From Apodemus sylvaticus (lineage: Eukaryota > Chordata > Mammalia > Rodentia > Muridae), in the NCBI RefSeq assembly GCF_947179515.1, contig NC_067485.1:11536096-11600095 (forward strand): a stretch of DNA of 64,000 nt, read 5' to 3'. Positions 1 to 11,925 of this stretch are shown piece by piece. Position numbers and translations under genes: made by a program. The notes below the pieces were generated by a model. It had not been told where the DNA came from. It saw only the letters and a program-made list of their open reading frames with translations, and ran no database searches. Position 1 is the first letter of the stretch. Every line of letters starts with the position of its first letter.

Positions 1-304
1 ACCAAGTTTATTAATCACATAATTTAAATATTAGACCACAAACAGAGATCGTATCTCCTTCAAGGACTTCATACTTGGCTGTTTCCAGATGGAGAACTCT
101 TCACCCAGGAAGCAGGCTCTGCCTCCCTGCATCCTGGGCTCTCCGGGAAAATGTTATCCCTCAGACAGGCCCGGCTGGACCATTCTACTTGAGCCAAACT
201 CACCTGCTCCATCCTCTTTCCTGGCTACTTTATCTTTACTCTACCTGATTCCGTGCTATAGGTTATTCGTTTGTGGGTAAGTGGGTGAGTGAATGAGTGA
301 GCAG
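1..304. other. Unassigned single-copy sequence
   Basis: I see no gene or clear repeat here. The last 100 bases are C/T-rich and could be the eroded upstream part of the L2-like element that seems to end near 450. Confidence 0.4.
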
Positions 305-335
<31 letters not shown>

Positions 336-343
336 TGTGTGTG
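305..343. repeat. (TG)n microsatellite
   Basis: Alternating GT with one GTAT interruption, ending in GTGCACACA. Open frames across it (poly-CV or poly-HT peptides) are artefacts of the dinucleotide. Confidence 0.97.
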
Positions 344-354
344 CACACATGGTT

Positions 355-455
355 GTTGCTTTTGTGACATTATAAACTCTTTAAGGACAAAGGTTTCACC
401 TTCTTTATCTGTGCTGTATCTGCCAGTCACATGGCACAAATTCAATGAAGATAAC
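355..455 (+). mobile_element. Probable L2 3' end (old LINE)
   Basis: The stretch reads like the degraded L2 3' tail: a 'taaactctttaaggacaaagg' type segment corresponding to the 'tgtaagctccttgagggcaggg' block, followed by 'tatctgtgctgtatctgccag' in the place of 'catctctgtatccccag'. Divergence is high, so this is tentative. A chance match is possible. Confidence 0.35.
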
Positions 456-579
456 AGGCCAACGAGTGCATGTAAATTTGGAAATACAAATCAGAGCCAG
501 TCTAATATAGCTGCACATATTTATCACCCTGGAACATTTTTTAAAAAAAAAGCAAAATTGGAAATTAAATACAAATAAA

Positions 580-2008
580 AACTAACAACAAAATTAGCTG
601 GTGAGCTCTGCTAAAGCCAAATGGCCAAGAACGGGTTTAATAATATGGAGACAAAGCCTCCGGCCACATCTCCTTCTGTGTTTTAATTTAATTAATACCA
701 ACACAGGGAGCAAACGGCTATGCCGACACACAGAGTGCTATTAGTGACTTGAAGGCTTTGTTTTCCAGCTCAGGATAACCGTCCTTGGTACAAAACCAAA
801 ACCCTGCACATAATAACCCTGAGGCACCCGTGTTAATGAGGGATTACTCGACAACTGTAAAACTGTCTTGTTCACCTCATGGTGGTACTAAAATCTCCCT
901 TCCACAGACAGTCTCTGTCTTCATGATGCTAGCAACCTGTCCTAGCGTGCCGCCACGGGCGGATTCAGGACCCATTTGCTATCTGTCCGTAACCTGGGCC
1001 ACCATGAAACAATGCCTTTGCTCCTGCACCACACACCCTAATATGCCTTTGCTTCTCTATCAGAAATGATGCAATCAAATCGAAACCTCCTCTGTTCGGA
1101 AGATTGGGGTTAGTCACCTTGGAGCAAGCAAAGCAACTGGAAACACAAATACCTTGGTGAAGACCCAGGAGGAGTTTGTCTGTAATTCAAGTGACGGCTG
1201 GGTTCCCAGGTCACTCGGCAAGATGATTACACAAATTTCCAGATAGTTATCAAAATGGAAGTGTGAGGCAGGGCCACCGGTTTCCCTGCCTGTCCCAGGG
1301 ACTGGGCACTTGTTACCAAAGCAAAACTGTGACATGCCAAAAAAACATTGCACGGACCAGGCACAACCCTACCAGCCAAACACAACTGTTAAGCCACCAC
1401 AGAGTCATTAAAAGTTCCAATTGCCGCCATGCCACATGGGTCCGTGGATCATCTAGCTAGATTCACACGTTTCAAATGGTCCTGTAATTCTGCCATCTAC
1501 CCTGGCTCTCTGGGCAGAACGGGTGCCAGAGGTTTAATTTAAAAAAATTTACGGGTGAAAAACTTAGACTTAAGAACATTAGACCCACTCTCTTCAGTTT
1601 GGGGTTTATTTTCCTTGCAAATATGGACAAGAGTGCCGTGAGTTCTGTTTTATGGGGAACTTCTAAACCTTGGGCCACTCAGCTGGGTGACTGCCAGAGG
1701 GTGGCTGCAGCAGGGCTAACCTGGGCATCCCGCCCAGGCACTCATCCTGTGCTGGTCCCATGCTAGGGTGACAGCAAAATCTCCCCTGTGAGGCCAGTGC
1801 CTCATTTGGGTTGGCAAGGGGTTGGGTTGGTCACCTCCCTTCTCCAAGGAGATCTCTGGCAAAAGCACAGGCTTAATGGACGCTCTAGGATCAGTTCCCC
1901 AGTCTAGAGACCCTGAGGCTGCTTCTCTCCGGTGTCTCCCTCAGCCTTTTCCTGCATGTGCCTAGCAGAGTGGTAGTTGAGGAGAGGAAGAACCTTCCTC
2001 GTCTGTTC
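580..2008. other. Single-copy sequence, left part conserved-looking
   Basis: No gene recognised. The part from about 590 to 790 is AT-rich with TTTAATTTAATTAATA-type homeodomain cores and evenly high sequence complexity, a texture typical of conserved non-coding DNA. The remainder is moderately GC-rich unique sequence. Conservation is an inference; I cannot align it. Confidence 0.3.
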
Positions 2009-2172
2009 TTTTTTTTTTTTTTTTTAAGATTTATTTATTATTATATCTAAGTACACTGTAGCTGTCTTCAGACACACCAGAAGAGGGCATCAGATCTCAT
2101 TATGGATGGTTGTGAGCCACCCTGTGGTTGCTGGGATTTGAACTCAGGACCTTCGGGAGAGCAGCCAGTGTG
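2009..2172 (-). mobile_element. B2 SINE, 5'-truncated
   Basis: Read on the minus strand it gives the tRNA-derived B2 body: pieces equivalent to TTCAAATCCCAGCAACCAC, GGTGGCTCACAACCATCC, GATCTGATGCCCTCTTCTGG and TGTCTGAAGACAGCTACAGT, then the AATAAAT-rich end and a poly(T) of about 17 on the plus strand. The first tens of bases including the A box are missing. A short imperfect duplication (TCGTCTGTTC before, TGTCCTGTTC after) may be the target-site duplication. Confidence 0.92.
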
Positions 2173-2274
2173 TCCTGTTCCATACACTGATTTCTCTCTG
2201 AAGCTCCAGCTAGAAAAATGAAGTGTAGGGATCTCCTCACGTAGACTTCCAGGCAGTCTTTACCCTTCAAGGGT

Positions 2275-2634
2275 GCACACACCCAAACACACACACACAA
2301 ACACACACACATAAACACACACACATACAAACACATGAACACACACATACACAAACACATAAACACACATATAAACACACACAAACACACACACATACAC
2401 ACATACACACAAACACATAAACACACATATACACATACAAACACATAAACACATACACACATACACACATACACACATATACACACACAAACACATAAAC
2501 ACACATATAAACACATACAAATACACATAAACACTCACACAAACACATAAATACACACACATATACACACAAACATACACACCTAAACACACCCACAAAC
2601 ATATAAACACACACACATATACACACACAAACAC
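2275..2634. repeat. Long AC-rich compound microsatellite
   Basis: About 360 bp built almost only of (AC)n broken by AAACACATA, ATACAC and ATAAAC variants, so it is a compound array rather than a pure CA run. It explains three overlapping minus-strand open frames of 124-146 codons rich in C, V and Y; these are not genes. Expected to be length-polymorphic. Confidence 0.95.
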
Positions 2635-4184
2635 ACTTTAACCTGGCACACTTCCTTTTGTCAAAGATGATCTCCCAGGAGGGAAGCTGGGAGTGTTGAG
2701 AAAGCACTGTCTGTCCATCTCTATCCAGTGCTCAGGTAAAAGGTTCTAGAACAGAGTTATGGACACCCAGGCAAACCAGGGACAACAGACAGGTCAGCCT
2801 AGGGCCTGGCTCACGGAGGGAGAAACAGGCTGGAACTAGATCCTAAGCCAGTCACAGAGCTACCTACTGCCTTGGGGTGAGAGTAGGAAGAGGGTGACCT
2901 TTCCCCAGGCCTGCAGGACATGGTTCCAGCATGCATGTCCCTTGCCAGAGGTCCAGGACTCTTCTGTGTTGCACGGGGCTAGTGGTTCAATGGCAGGCCT
3001 GACTTCCAGCACTCGGACACAAAGGGGCTGGGTCCCTAGGGCAAGAGTGGTTTTCCACATCCTCCCCAGCATGGCCCCCACTCCTGACAGAGAAGCCAGG
3101 CCAGCGTCCATCTACATCTTGGCTCACTGCCATACTCTTTTCATATCTCTTCCATTTATTCTCTGAGAGGCAGACTGACAGCTACCATCACTCACGAGAA
3201 GGGTTTGGAAGTGAGAGGTGAGAGCAGGCCGCTTACGCACCGGCCCTGTGTTCCCAGGACCCTAGGCCAGAAGGCTGAGCCAGAAGATGCGCCATCCAGC
3301 CCTTGAGAGGCTCCCTGACCGCACAGGGCCTCAGTCAGGTGAGAGATGCGGCTTTGGCCTGGAGAGTGTGGGGGAGGTTAGAGACTGGATATGGGACTCG
3401 CCAGCGGAAGAACAAGTGACCTCGCGTGCTGCACCATCAGGCAGCCTCCTTCACTGACTCCCTCCTCTGACAAGGTCACCAATTATAAGAAGCCATCCCC
3501 ATAACAGATGGGCAGCCATGAGACTCAGAGGGAGGTCAAGACGCTTGTCCCCATCCAGTCGGCAGGGCGCTCCATATTCCTGAGCCGCACCCTCCGCAGT
3601 GAAGCAGACAGCTCCCTGTAGATCTGAGGGACCCATAAAGGGACACTGACCAGGCCTGGTGATCCTTCCTGGGCCGCTGTTCCAGACCAGCCCTCTCTCC
3701 AGGATATTAGAAACCACGTAGACTCAGCCTACCCAATCTCACCTTGCTCTGCCCCAACTCTGGCTCTAGCTACACAGGCATATTCTGTCCCCTCCGCCTC
3801 TGCCTCCTACGAGTACCTCAGTTGGTGTAGCAGACAAAACCTCCTCCTGGCCTAGGGCCCGCCATCTTGGCCTCCCTTGGCAACTCTTCCTGCTGAGTCA
3901 CTCTGCCTCGTGAAGGAAGGCAGCATTAGCACAACCACAGCCACATGGCTCTTGGACAACTTGGCACCAGGTCTGCAGTGGACTCGGGATTTTTCTGTGA
4001 GCCCCACCCAGGGCAGGTCTCCACACAGGCACATGCCTTGTACCTGAATATTAGTGGCTGTATGTAGTGGGGGTGTTCCTGAAAGGGACATGGGCCTGGC
4101 AGTAGGACAGTGTGGCTTTCATCTGCTGTCCTATCTGAAGGCCTCTGTCCAGCCTACAGAAAGTCCCGGGACCTGAACACACTG
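2635..4184. other. Single-copy sequence, nothing recognised
   Basis: GC-moderate unique DNA without recognisable repeats. Short open frames occur in all directions, none with a start context, domain or length that suggests an exon. Confidence 0.4.
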
Positions 4185-4280
4185 GCTAGGAGACCAAGAC
4201 CTGAGTTTCCTCTCTGCCACCAACTCACAGTGAGTTAGGGATGTCCCTGTTCTTCTGTGGTTTTGGTGCCCACACACAAG
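4185..4280 (+). mobile_element. MIR SINE fragment
   Basis: Follows the MIR core: 'gacctgagtttcctctctgccaccaactcacagtgagttagggatgtccctg' corresponds to the 'gacctgggttcgaatcccggctctgccactta..tgtgaccttgggcaagt' part of the consensus. Divergent and short. Confidence 0.55.
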
Positions 4281-6542
4281 GGAACATGGGTGACTTCCCA
4301 ATGTTGTTCTTACAAACTGAGTTTTTAGGTTTTCTCTGCGACCCTTCATTACCATGTTCCTCAGCATAAACTTGTCTGTGGCTATGAAGGGCCTAGGTAA
4401 GTGTTTCCCTTCCTAAGATAGAACTCAGACCTCACCTCATCTTTCTTCCCACTCAGGGCCTTCCAGGAAGCTCCACAGGGAGAGACCTTGCCCAATCAGT
4501 GAGCCTTCTCCCTGGGCAGGGCAGGGTGAGGCAGACGAAGCCAGACAAGTGTGAAAGCCACCAATCAACCTGTGGGCATTGGCAGGGACTCAGGGGCAGG
4601 CCCTACCCCTACAGGGAGGGAAGTGTATCATGGGTGATCTTGAGCCTCACTCAGGTCCTGGGGGGTGGGGCAGGCAGGGTTTTAGAAGTCACCAAAGCCA
4701 CAGAAGCCTCAGGCCCAGGCAGGCTGAGGTTGAGCTGAGCTACACAGCCAGAAGGTGTGCGGTCTGGTTTAAGCGAGGGGAGTCACCTATCTATCTCTTG
4801 TCCATTTTCAGCCAGGACCCAAGCAGGAAAACAGCCCAGAGTCCATGCCCTGTAAGTTAGCATGATATACCAAGTACAGCGTCTAAAGACCCACAAAGGT
4901 GTGCTAAGGCTCAGTGGCATTAAAATGAAGAGGAGGAACAAGAGCTAAAGTCACCCATTGTGTCCTTAGTATGGGCCAGCAGAGCTGTGAAGCCTGGCTG
5001 ATGCTCCGTGTGGAGCAGGCCAAGAAGCCCAGGCTGCTTCCCTGCGGGCCCAAAGCTGTCCTGAAAGGGCGGATGGATGGATGAACGCACCTGGTATGTT
5101 TGTGTGCCTCTTGCTCCTAAATTCCCAAGGGAAAAAAGTATTTCCAACTAAATATCCCTAGATTATTTCTTAGGGGAATATATGCTGTTTTTAACTTGTT
5201 GGACTGGGCATACACAAGGAAAGGCTCCCATCTGAAACCAATCTAGGTCCAGCCTGACTTCAGAGGGTGAAGTAGGCTAGAAGCTCCAAGGTCTTTGCTT
5301 CTGGAAGTTTCTCACTTGAGAAATGTGCTTTTAGATACAGAGACAGAAAGAAGTTTGTGTTGCTGAGTCCAGGGAGCCCAGGCCCGGGGTCAACTGTGGC
5401 TTCCCTGTCTTTGTCCTCAAGGCTTGCTCGCCAAGAGTAGACAGATACACCCTCGGAACTCTACCTCCCTCCTGGCACCCCTGTCCTCTTTGAACAGTGC
5501 ACCACCCTGCAGTCCGAAGTCCAGGCAGCCAGATCAGGAACCATCCGAACCAGCTCACAACACCTGACAATCAGGGTCCTCCCTCTTCAAGATACTTCCC
5601 GTCAGCCATGATGTGAATAGCAACTTCATGCACAGAAAGCAAGCACTTCGAATTGGGAATCACCCTGCTTTGTTTCGCCCTCTCTCCTGTTTTGCTCTGG
5701 AGAACTGTTTGTCAAATCACACCAAATACTCCAGGATGAAGTCTTCTACCACTCCCAGCCTCCTGCCTTGACACTTCCTGTCATCCTCCACAACTGTGCA
5801 CTTCCTTCCCAACCTCTCTCCACACCCCCAGGTGTGCCTCGGCCCTTCCTTCTCAGGCACCAGAGTGTAAGTGTGCTCATGGCCTTCTGGTTAGACCCAC
5901 GGCCACCCACCGTGGTCACCCACGGCCAGTCACCTGCCTTCTCTGTTTCCTCACTCTGACTGCACAGTCCCAACACAGTCTCGGCACAGTGCCCGCCCTG
6001 AGGCGGACCTCCAACAATACCATTCTCTAGGGGGAAACTGCCCTACTAAGGGACAAGTCCTGGTGACTGGGGTCTGGTGACTAGAACCAGAGTCCCCTCT
6101 GTAGGTGTGCAAGAAGAGCCTTCAGAGACAAGTCACCAGAGCCTGACACACTCTGACGCCCAGGCCAGTAGACCACATGCTCCCTCCTTTCTGCTTCATG
6201 AGCCGTTTGTCCTCTATGCCAGGGAGTGACAGGAACAGATGAGTCAGTGGGTTAAGTGACATGCCTCCAACCACTCGCCCCCTTGCTGAATGAGGCCACT
6301 AGCCACTGTCACGCAGGAGCGATGCTCACTGAGAGATGAAATGTGTACCGTGCCTCCACGTACCTCCTGCCAGCCTAGAAGTGGGCAGATGGACGGGATC
6401 GAGCCAGAAGGAGTGGATGTGACTCCCGCCTCCTGCAATGCCCACAGCCAGGGCTGGGCTGGGCCAGCTCCTGAGGCAGCGTCAGCAGGTGTCAGAAATG
6501 GGCAGATGGCCTTATTTATCTCTCATCTGAAGCATTGCCTAA
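4281..6542. other. Single-copy sequence, nothing recognised
   Basis: Unique sequence with scattered pyrimidine-rich patches. A stretch near 6245-6300 faintly recalls minus-strand MIR but is too weak to call. No coding signal. Confidence 0.35.
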
Positions 6543-6700
6543 GTTAATCTCCCAAGGCCTCAGTTTCCCCTTCTCTGACCAAGGGGGGCAACAATGAGAC
6601 TTCATACTTAAAAGTTATTTTAAAAAAATAATAAATCAACACTTTTACCAGGTTTGGCACACAGTGAGTGCCTAATAAGTGCTAGCTATTAATTGCCCTC
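6543..6700 (+). mobile_element. MIR SINE
   Basis: Contains the two MIR landmarks in order: GCCTCAGTTTCCCCTTCTCT (consensus 'gcctcagtttcctcatct') and, 100 bases on, a 'tttggcacacagtgagtgcctaataagtgctagctatta' segment that matches the MIR 3' end 'cctggcacatagtaagtgctcaataaatgttagct'. Older than the rodent lineage. Confidence 0.85.
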
Positions 6701-7274
6701 ATTTTACATGAGAAGAATTCATTTTAAAAGGCAAACCTAACAGGCATGACTTAGAGTTTCTGTCCCATGTCCTCGAAGGGTTAAACCTCTAAAGGGGTAG
6801 CCCTGGCTAAGCATAATCCCAGGGCTCCCAAGGGGAACAGGCATCCTCTACCTGGCGTATACACACCAATAAACACTGGGGGTTGGGGGGGAGGCATACG
6901 GCCTGTTGGGACTTTGCTAGTGAGCTGTCCCCTGCAGAATCTCAGGTTCACTCACTGCTTGGCAGAGACTGCCAAAGGGGGAATGGGGGACAGAGCACTG
7001 TGGGGCCTCACACGTGCCCACGCACCTGAAACCGGCAGAAGGGAGAGAAGCCGTGGATGTTTCTGGACTCTTCTCCTTTTCTCCTCTCCTCGGCAGAGCC
7101 CGCAGCACAGCATCCATCCAAGCCCTGCCCCACTCGTGCACCCCGAAACCTGGCTTGCCAGGGAGATGTAGAAGCCACTGAGGAGCCACAAGCCAAGTGG
7201 TCCCACACCAGTAGGCAGCAGGAAAGAAAAAGCGGTGGCCTCTGGGAGATCAAAACATCCAGATAATGAGCCAA

Positions 7275-7790
7275 ATTCTTCTCCCAGAGACACCGGCTAA
7301 TAAGGGAGCGCAGGAAGCCCCTGTCACAGGCCCAAACTGTTTACACAAGTGTTAAAAATACATTTCAAAAGAAAGCAAGGAAGCCTGAGGAAAAGCCTCC
7401 ATCATCTTTGGAAAATGCTCTCTGAGAAACCACATTAATTTGTTTTCCAAAAAGGTGTTTGAAGTCTCTCAAAGTCCCCTTGGGCGACTTTAATTCCACC
7501 TCCTAATCCTCTATTAAATGTGATGTTCACTAACACAGCCTGCCTTGGGGGTGCTGATTTTTATTCTTAATTATATAGATACATATTTGGGGCCGTGTGA
7601 ACTCCTATGTAAATTAAAAGGCCACATCGTCAGCCACACTTCCCAAAGTACCCAAAATAGCCCACGCTTCATTAAGGCACGAGGAAGGACTTGAAATAAA
7701 GTTTAAAGGGTCAGAGAGCATAATTTAAAAAATTAATTTCCAAAGCCTTATAACCTCACAGCCTGGGATGAAGGGTTCGTGGGAAAGTTG
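7275..7790. other. Candidate conserved non-coding element
   Basis: About 500 bp of repeat-free, AT-rich sequence with many homeodomain and TALE-type cores (TTAATT, CATTAA, TAATTTAAAAAATTAATTTC) and almost no simple repeats, flanked by more ordinary DNA. This texture is typical of developmental enhancers. No comparison could be made, so function is inferred only from composition. Confidence 0.35.
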
Positions 7791-7944
7791 AGAGGCTCTA
7801 TGGAAAAGAGGTAGGGGCCACTATTGCTGTGCCTGGCAGAGAAAGAGACGCCAGGCACTCAGCCTTACTGTCCTGGCCATCACAGGGATAAGGCAGCAGG
7901 GCAACAGAGACATCTAGAAATAATTGTCATTGTTGCCGCCGGCA

Positions 7945-8090
7945 TCATTAACAGGAATTTCTGTCTCGAACACCTACTATGTGCCAGTGGTTGTATTTAA
8001 TTCTTTACATGCACATCATATTAAACTCTCTAAGAGAGGCACTATTCTTGCCCCGTACCTCAGCTAGGAGGCACGAGGAGCTGTGGTGTC
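7945..8090 (-). mobile_element. MIR SINE
   Basis: Plus-strand text 'acacctactatgtgccagtgg', 'ttaattctttacatgcacatcatattaaactct' and 'agaggcactattcttgccccgta' parallels the reverse complement of MIR ('gcttactatgtgccaggcactg', 'tttacatacattatctcatttaatcct', 'gaggtaggtattattatcccca'). Confidence 0.82.
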
Positions 8091-8367
8091 CCCTGTGGCA
8101 TCTCAGTGAAGAAATGCTCCAATCCCACCAAGAGGTGCAAACAGCCCTGCTCCAGTCCTTCGCCTGTCTCTGAGCAATGTGAAGAGATCTGACATTAATT
8201 CATGACAAGGTGACATTACAAATGTGAAAGCCCATGAACAGGGCCGTCACACTCTGAATCCTCCCAGGCAGGAAGGCAAGTGACCGTGCCAACTTGACTG
8301 AAATACCGACTGGCTGTGTGTGGACGCCAGCGTCCTGGGCACCGCCCACCTGGTTCAGCAAGAGCTG

Positions 8368-8379
8368 CGCGCATGCGCA
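8368..8379. promoter_or_regulatory. Perfect NRF1-type palindrome
   Basis: CGCGCATGCGCA fits the NRF1 consensus YGCGCATGCGCR at all 12 positions. The surrounding 150 bases (8300-8440) hold many more CpGs than the rest of this CpG-poor window. NRF1 sites usually sit in CpG-island promoters, so an isolated perfect site suggests an orphan promoter or enhancer. No transcript is visible. Confidence 0.5.
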
Positions 8380-8833
8380 CGGTGGACACAGGGCTCCCTA
8401 GAGGGAAAGGTACCCTAGAGCAAACGCGGCACCAATCCTTGCCTTTTCCCAGTGTCCCTTCTGACATGTAAGGGCCTCTGATACCATCAGGTGGGCCTCG
8501 CCCCAGATGCCATACGTCTACACGCCACAGTCAGGACAGAGCTGCGCTGTCCCCTGCGAATAATGTGAATTCTAGCCACAGACAGACAAAGCTGGTTCAC
8601 CCAGCCCCTGCTACCAGTCGAGGAATTAGGGACCGACTCCCATAGACAGGTCACCTGCATGTTGATCCTGAGCCACAGGAAAATGGCCAGCTCAGAACAG
8701 TGTGCAAAGCACACAGATTCCCCAGGGTCCACCTGGTGTCACGTTATTCTGACTATAACAGCCTTCCTGGTGCCAGCAGCACCACTGGCAGCCCAGCCTG
8801 CTCCTCACAGCACTCCTCCCTCCCACATGATTG

Positions 8834-8834
<1 letters not shown>

Positions 8835-8865
<31 letters not shown>
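8835..8865. repeat. (CA)n microsatellite
   Basis: Uninterrupted CA run of about 15 units in otherwise unique sequence. Confidence 0.97.
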
Positions 8866-8866
<1 letters not shown>

Positions 8867-8924
8867 GCCCTGGCAAGCATTTGGTCAGCCCATCGAGGAA
8901 GGTAGAGGGGGAACTCTGATTTTT

Positions 8925-9045
8925 ATTTACAGCCAGTGTCCTGAGACCAAGAGAAATGCAGAATTTGCCCATGACCACACCTCAAAGTAAGTAGGAGGCA
9001 GGTAGAAAGCCAGCACCTGTCTCCGGAGGCCATGTTCTTCCATCG
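8925..9045 (-). mobile_element. MIR SINE
   Basis: Plus-strand text 'gaccaagagaaatgcagaatttgcccatgaccacacctcaaagtaagtaggaggcaggtagaaagccagcacctgtct' runs parallel to reverse-complement MIR ('gaggctcagagaggttaagtgacttgcccaaggtcacacagctagtaagtggcag'). Confidence 0.75.
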
Positions 9046-11539
9046 CCGACATTTTGTACAGGTGAAACCCCCCAGAGAGAAGCTGGTTCTAAGGAGCCTT
9101 TATTTGTAACAACAAAAGCTAAAGCTCCTCTAACTTGCCCAGACTGTCCCAATGGTTTCCAAGTCCATGTTATTGTCTGTGGTTTGGACATTAGGTTTTA
9201 CAGATTTTGAACTGAGACCCATTTAAATTCTGACTTGCACGATATTTATGTGGAGCATCTGAGGCAGGGGCCAGATGTTCTGACTGCTAGCCCAGGCTCC
9301 CTCCACAACCTTCAAGTGAGCCCTTAACTCTACCCCAGCACCCTGAAGACGCGCAGTTCCTTGGCGACTATCCCTTTCCTCTCTGACCTCAGCTTCCTGT
9401 GCTGTAGGTACAGCAGAAGCCCCTGGGAGAGAGCATACCTGTGAGATAGTTTGGTAATGAGTCCATCCCTTCTGATGTATGCGGCACACAACCGCTGATA
9501 CCTCTCAACTATGGGGTCAGTAACGACAGCCCAGATATGGGAAGATCTGACCCAGAATCTGCCACACGAAACACACAGACCCCAACTCGGGGTTCGGGCA
9601 GATCAACGTTAACCACCTGCCAGTCTCTCAACAGCATTTAACAGCTCCCCCAATCATGTCTGCGAGCCCAGACCAGAGGCCTCTCCAGGCCTAAGGTTAC
9701 CCAGATATGAAGCTCATCCCCTGAAAACCAGGTTCGCCTTGACCATTACCTAGGGCAAGCAACTGACATCCTTTCCTTCACCCCATAGGATCCAACAAGC
9801 AAACCCAAAGCTCCAAGCAAAATGTATGGCTGGTACCCAATGGGCCTGATGGTCCAGGATACAAATACCAGGGGCACTGAAGCCTGAGGAAGCAGGGGGT
9901 GGGGTTGGAGGGGCTCAGCAGAGAAGGGGTTCCCAAAAGAGGACATGAGCCAGTACCGGAGGAGCAGGTGAGGCCAGAGACTCAGAGCAGACAGATAAGT
10001 GGAAGATGGAGGCACACATCAGGGACAGACTCACCTGGCCTGCCAGGAGAATTTCAAAAACATCTACAAATTCTCCTTCATCATTTGCCTCCTGTCTCGA
10101 CACATGGGCCTCACCAGGGACCGAGGAGAATGTTAGACACTGGGGCCGCTCTGGTACTAGGGAGGGGCGCGAGGCTGTCGATCTGCAGATCCCACTCTTG
10201 TGGTGCTCCCCAGAATGGGGACAGTAAAGGAGACCTCCATCATCCTGCGTGTCGGCTATCTAGGGGCCATGAGGAAGAGTCCTTGCATTCATCACCCAAC
10301 AGCAGGAAGAGTTTCCCACAACAGAACCTTCTGGGGGGTAGGGGGAACCCCACCCTATGCCATTCAGCACCCCTGAGTGCCCAAGCTCCTCATATAGACA
10401 GGGCTCAGAGAAAACAGGGATGAGGTAGCTCTGACAGTCAGCCCACCCTTGACTATGGCCTTGACTATTGTGGGAGGAACCCTTTGCTCCGTCACTACAG
10501 TTGCCTGGAGAGGGTTTTCGTGTACATAAATATGGTCTCTTCTGAGTGGACCATACAGTACTGAGCATGCACCCAGAGGAAGTTCAAGCAAATGGGTATC
10601 AAATTACATAATAATGTCTGAGGCATACAGACAAAAAAAAAAAACCCACAAGGAACGTTCTCCCAGCCGTGGAGACCCACTGGGAAAAAGTCAAGGCAAG
10701 ATGGCCAAAGGCTTGATGGGTCTTTTAAAGCTTTGTTCAGTTATAATGTTTGCTCTGATTTTAAAACTTTCTCTGTCGCAGATAAAATTGTTCTCTAATT
10801 TGATCATACATTTGGGTTTCATTATTTTCAGAATGTATTCCAGACATCTAAAATTAAACAGATGTCATCAACCCCGTTTAGACCTAACAGACTTGTAACC
10901 AAACGGTGACTTCAGCCCTGATACAATAGCGACTTGGAACATCGTGTTTCAGTCATTAAAAGTTTTCAAACTCTGCCCCATTTTTTCTCATTGATCTGTC
11001 CCTTCCACCTCCCTCCTTAAAATACTCCAGTTCTTCAAGGGTCAGTGGGAAGTCAAACCAGAGAGTCAAGCAAATTTAAATATGAAAAGTGCGGGAGTAT
11101 AATGTGAAATCCTCCTGCCCTAGCCCTCTCAGAGAGGAAACCGGGCTGGAGGCAAGCCGCTTCAGTAGTGGGGATCGCAGAAACCCAGCGAGCGCAGGAA
11201 GGGGATTTGCTTCTAAAGCCTGGGCCGCTTTATCGTTCCTTTTCTGACAGGGATAAGATTAGTGAGAATCCTCCAAGCCAGAACGGTGTCCCGGGGACAC
11301 TTAAGAAGAAAAGACAGTTGTTTCTCTTCTCCATCTTCACCTCTGTGCCTGTCCCAAATGAATTTGTTAAATGGTGTAACCAGGGCAGAGGAAGGAGCCT
11401 GTTTGAGATGACCAGGATTCACAAGCAGGGCCACGTGACCTCTATGGAAGGCTTGGGGAAGGGGCTTAGATTTGCTCACATTTGGCATCTGGCCTGTTTG
11501 GCTATACAATGTCTTTATTAAATTGTCTAAGCAAAATGT
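9046..11539. other. Single-copy sequence, nothing recognised
   Basis: No repeat family or exon is recognised. The 174-codon plus-strand open frame at 9899-10423 has no low-complexity explanation, but also no recognisable domain. From about 10600 the DNA becomes AT-rich and more conserved-looking. A short A-run (10625-10642) is present. Confidence 0.35.
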
Positions 11540-11563
11540 AAAGAAAAAAAGGGGAGGGGAAGA

Positions 11564-11648
<85 letters not shown>
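11540..11648 (+). repeat. (GA)n homopurine tract, 109 bp uninterrupted
   Basis: From 11540 to 11648 the plus strand contains only A and G. The middle is (GA)n with a GGGG interruption near 11610. Such mirror-symmetric GA tracts can form intramolecular triplex (H-DNA). Serine/leucine-rich and arginine/glutamate-rich open frames here are artefacts. Confidence 0.97.
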
Positions 11649-11649
<1 letters not shown>

Positions 11650-11870
11650 AGACACAAAAGGATTGTCACCAACCTCCTCGGACCTCTGACCACACAAGCA
11701 AGCAGGCCCTGCCCTCAAGCCCAGCTCCCCCCACACACATTCCCCACCCCCACCCCCAGACTTCACAGAGCTGGGAGCTTAGGTGGGTGATTTGCATGCT
11801 GCTCCACCTCAAATCACAGCTGAGCTCAGATGCACCCCTCATGGTAAAGACTCCCACAGAGAGACAGCTA

Positions 11871-11925
11871 CTCTCCCTCCCTCCCTCCCTTCCTCCCTCC
11901 CTCCCTCCCTCCCTCCCTCCCTCCC
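11871..11925 (+). repeat. (CCCT)n microsatellite
   Basis: About 13 CCCT units with one TCCT interruption. It lies 220 bp from the GA tract, which has purines on the opposite strand relative to this one. Confidence 0.95.

Noticed and set aside
2100..2707. Cys/Val/Tyr-rich proteins on the minus strand
   Set aside because: Produced entirely by the AC-rich array.
6245..6300. Further minus-strand MIR
   Set aside because: Only a short 'gtgggttaagtgacatgcctccaaccac' resemblance, not enough to call.
9899..10423. 174-codon plus-strand open frame
   Set aside because: No domain recognised; overlapping open frames of similar length occur on the opposite strand, as expected in GC-moderate non-coding DNA.
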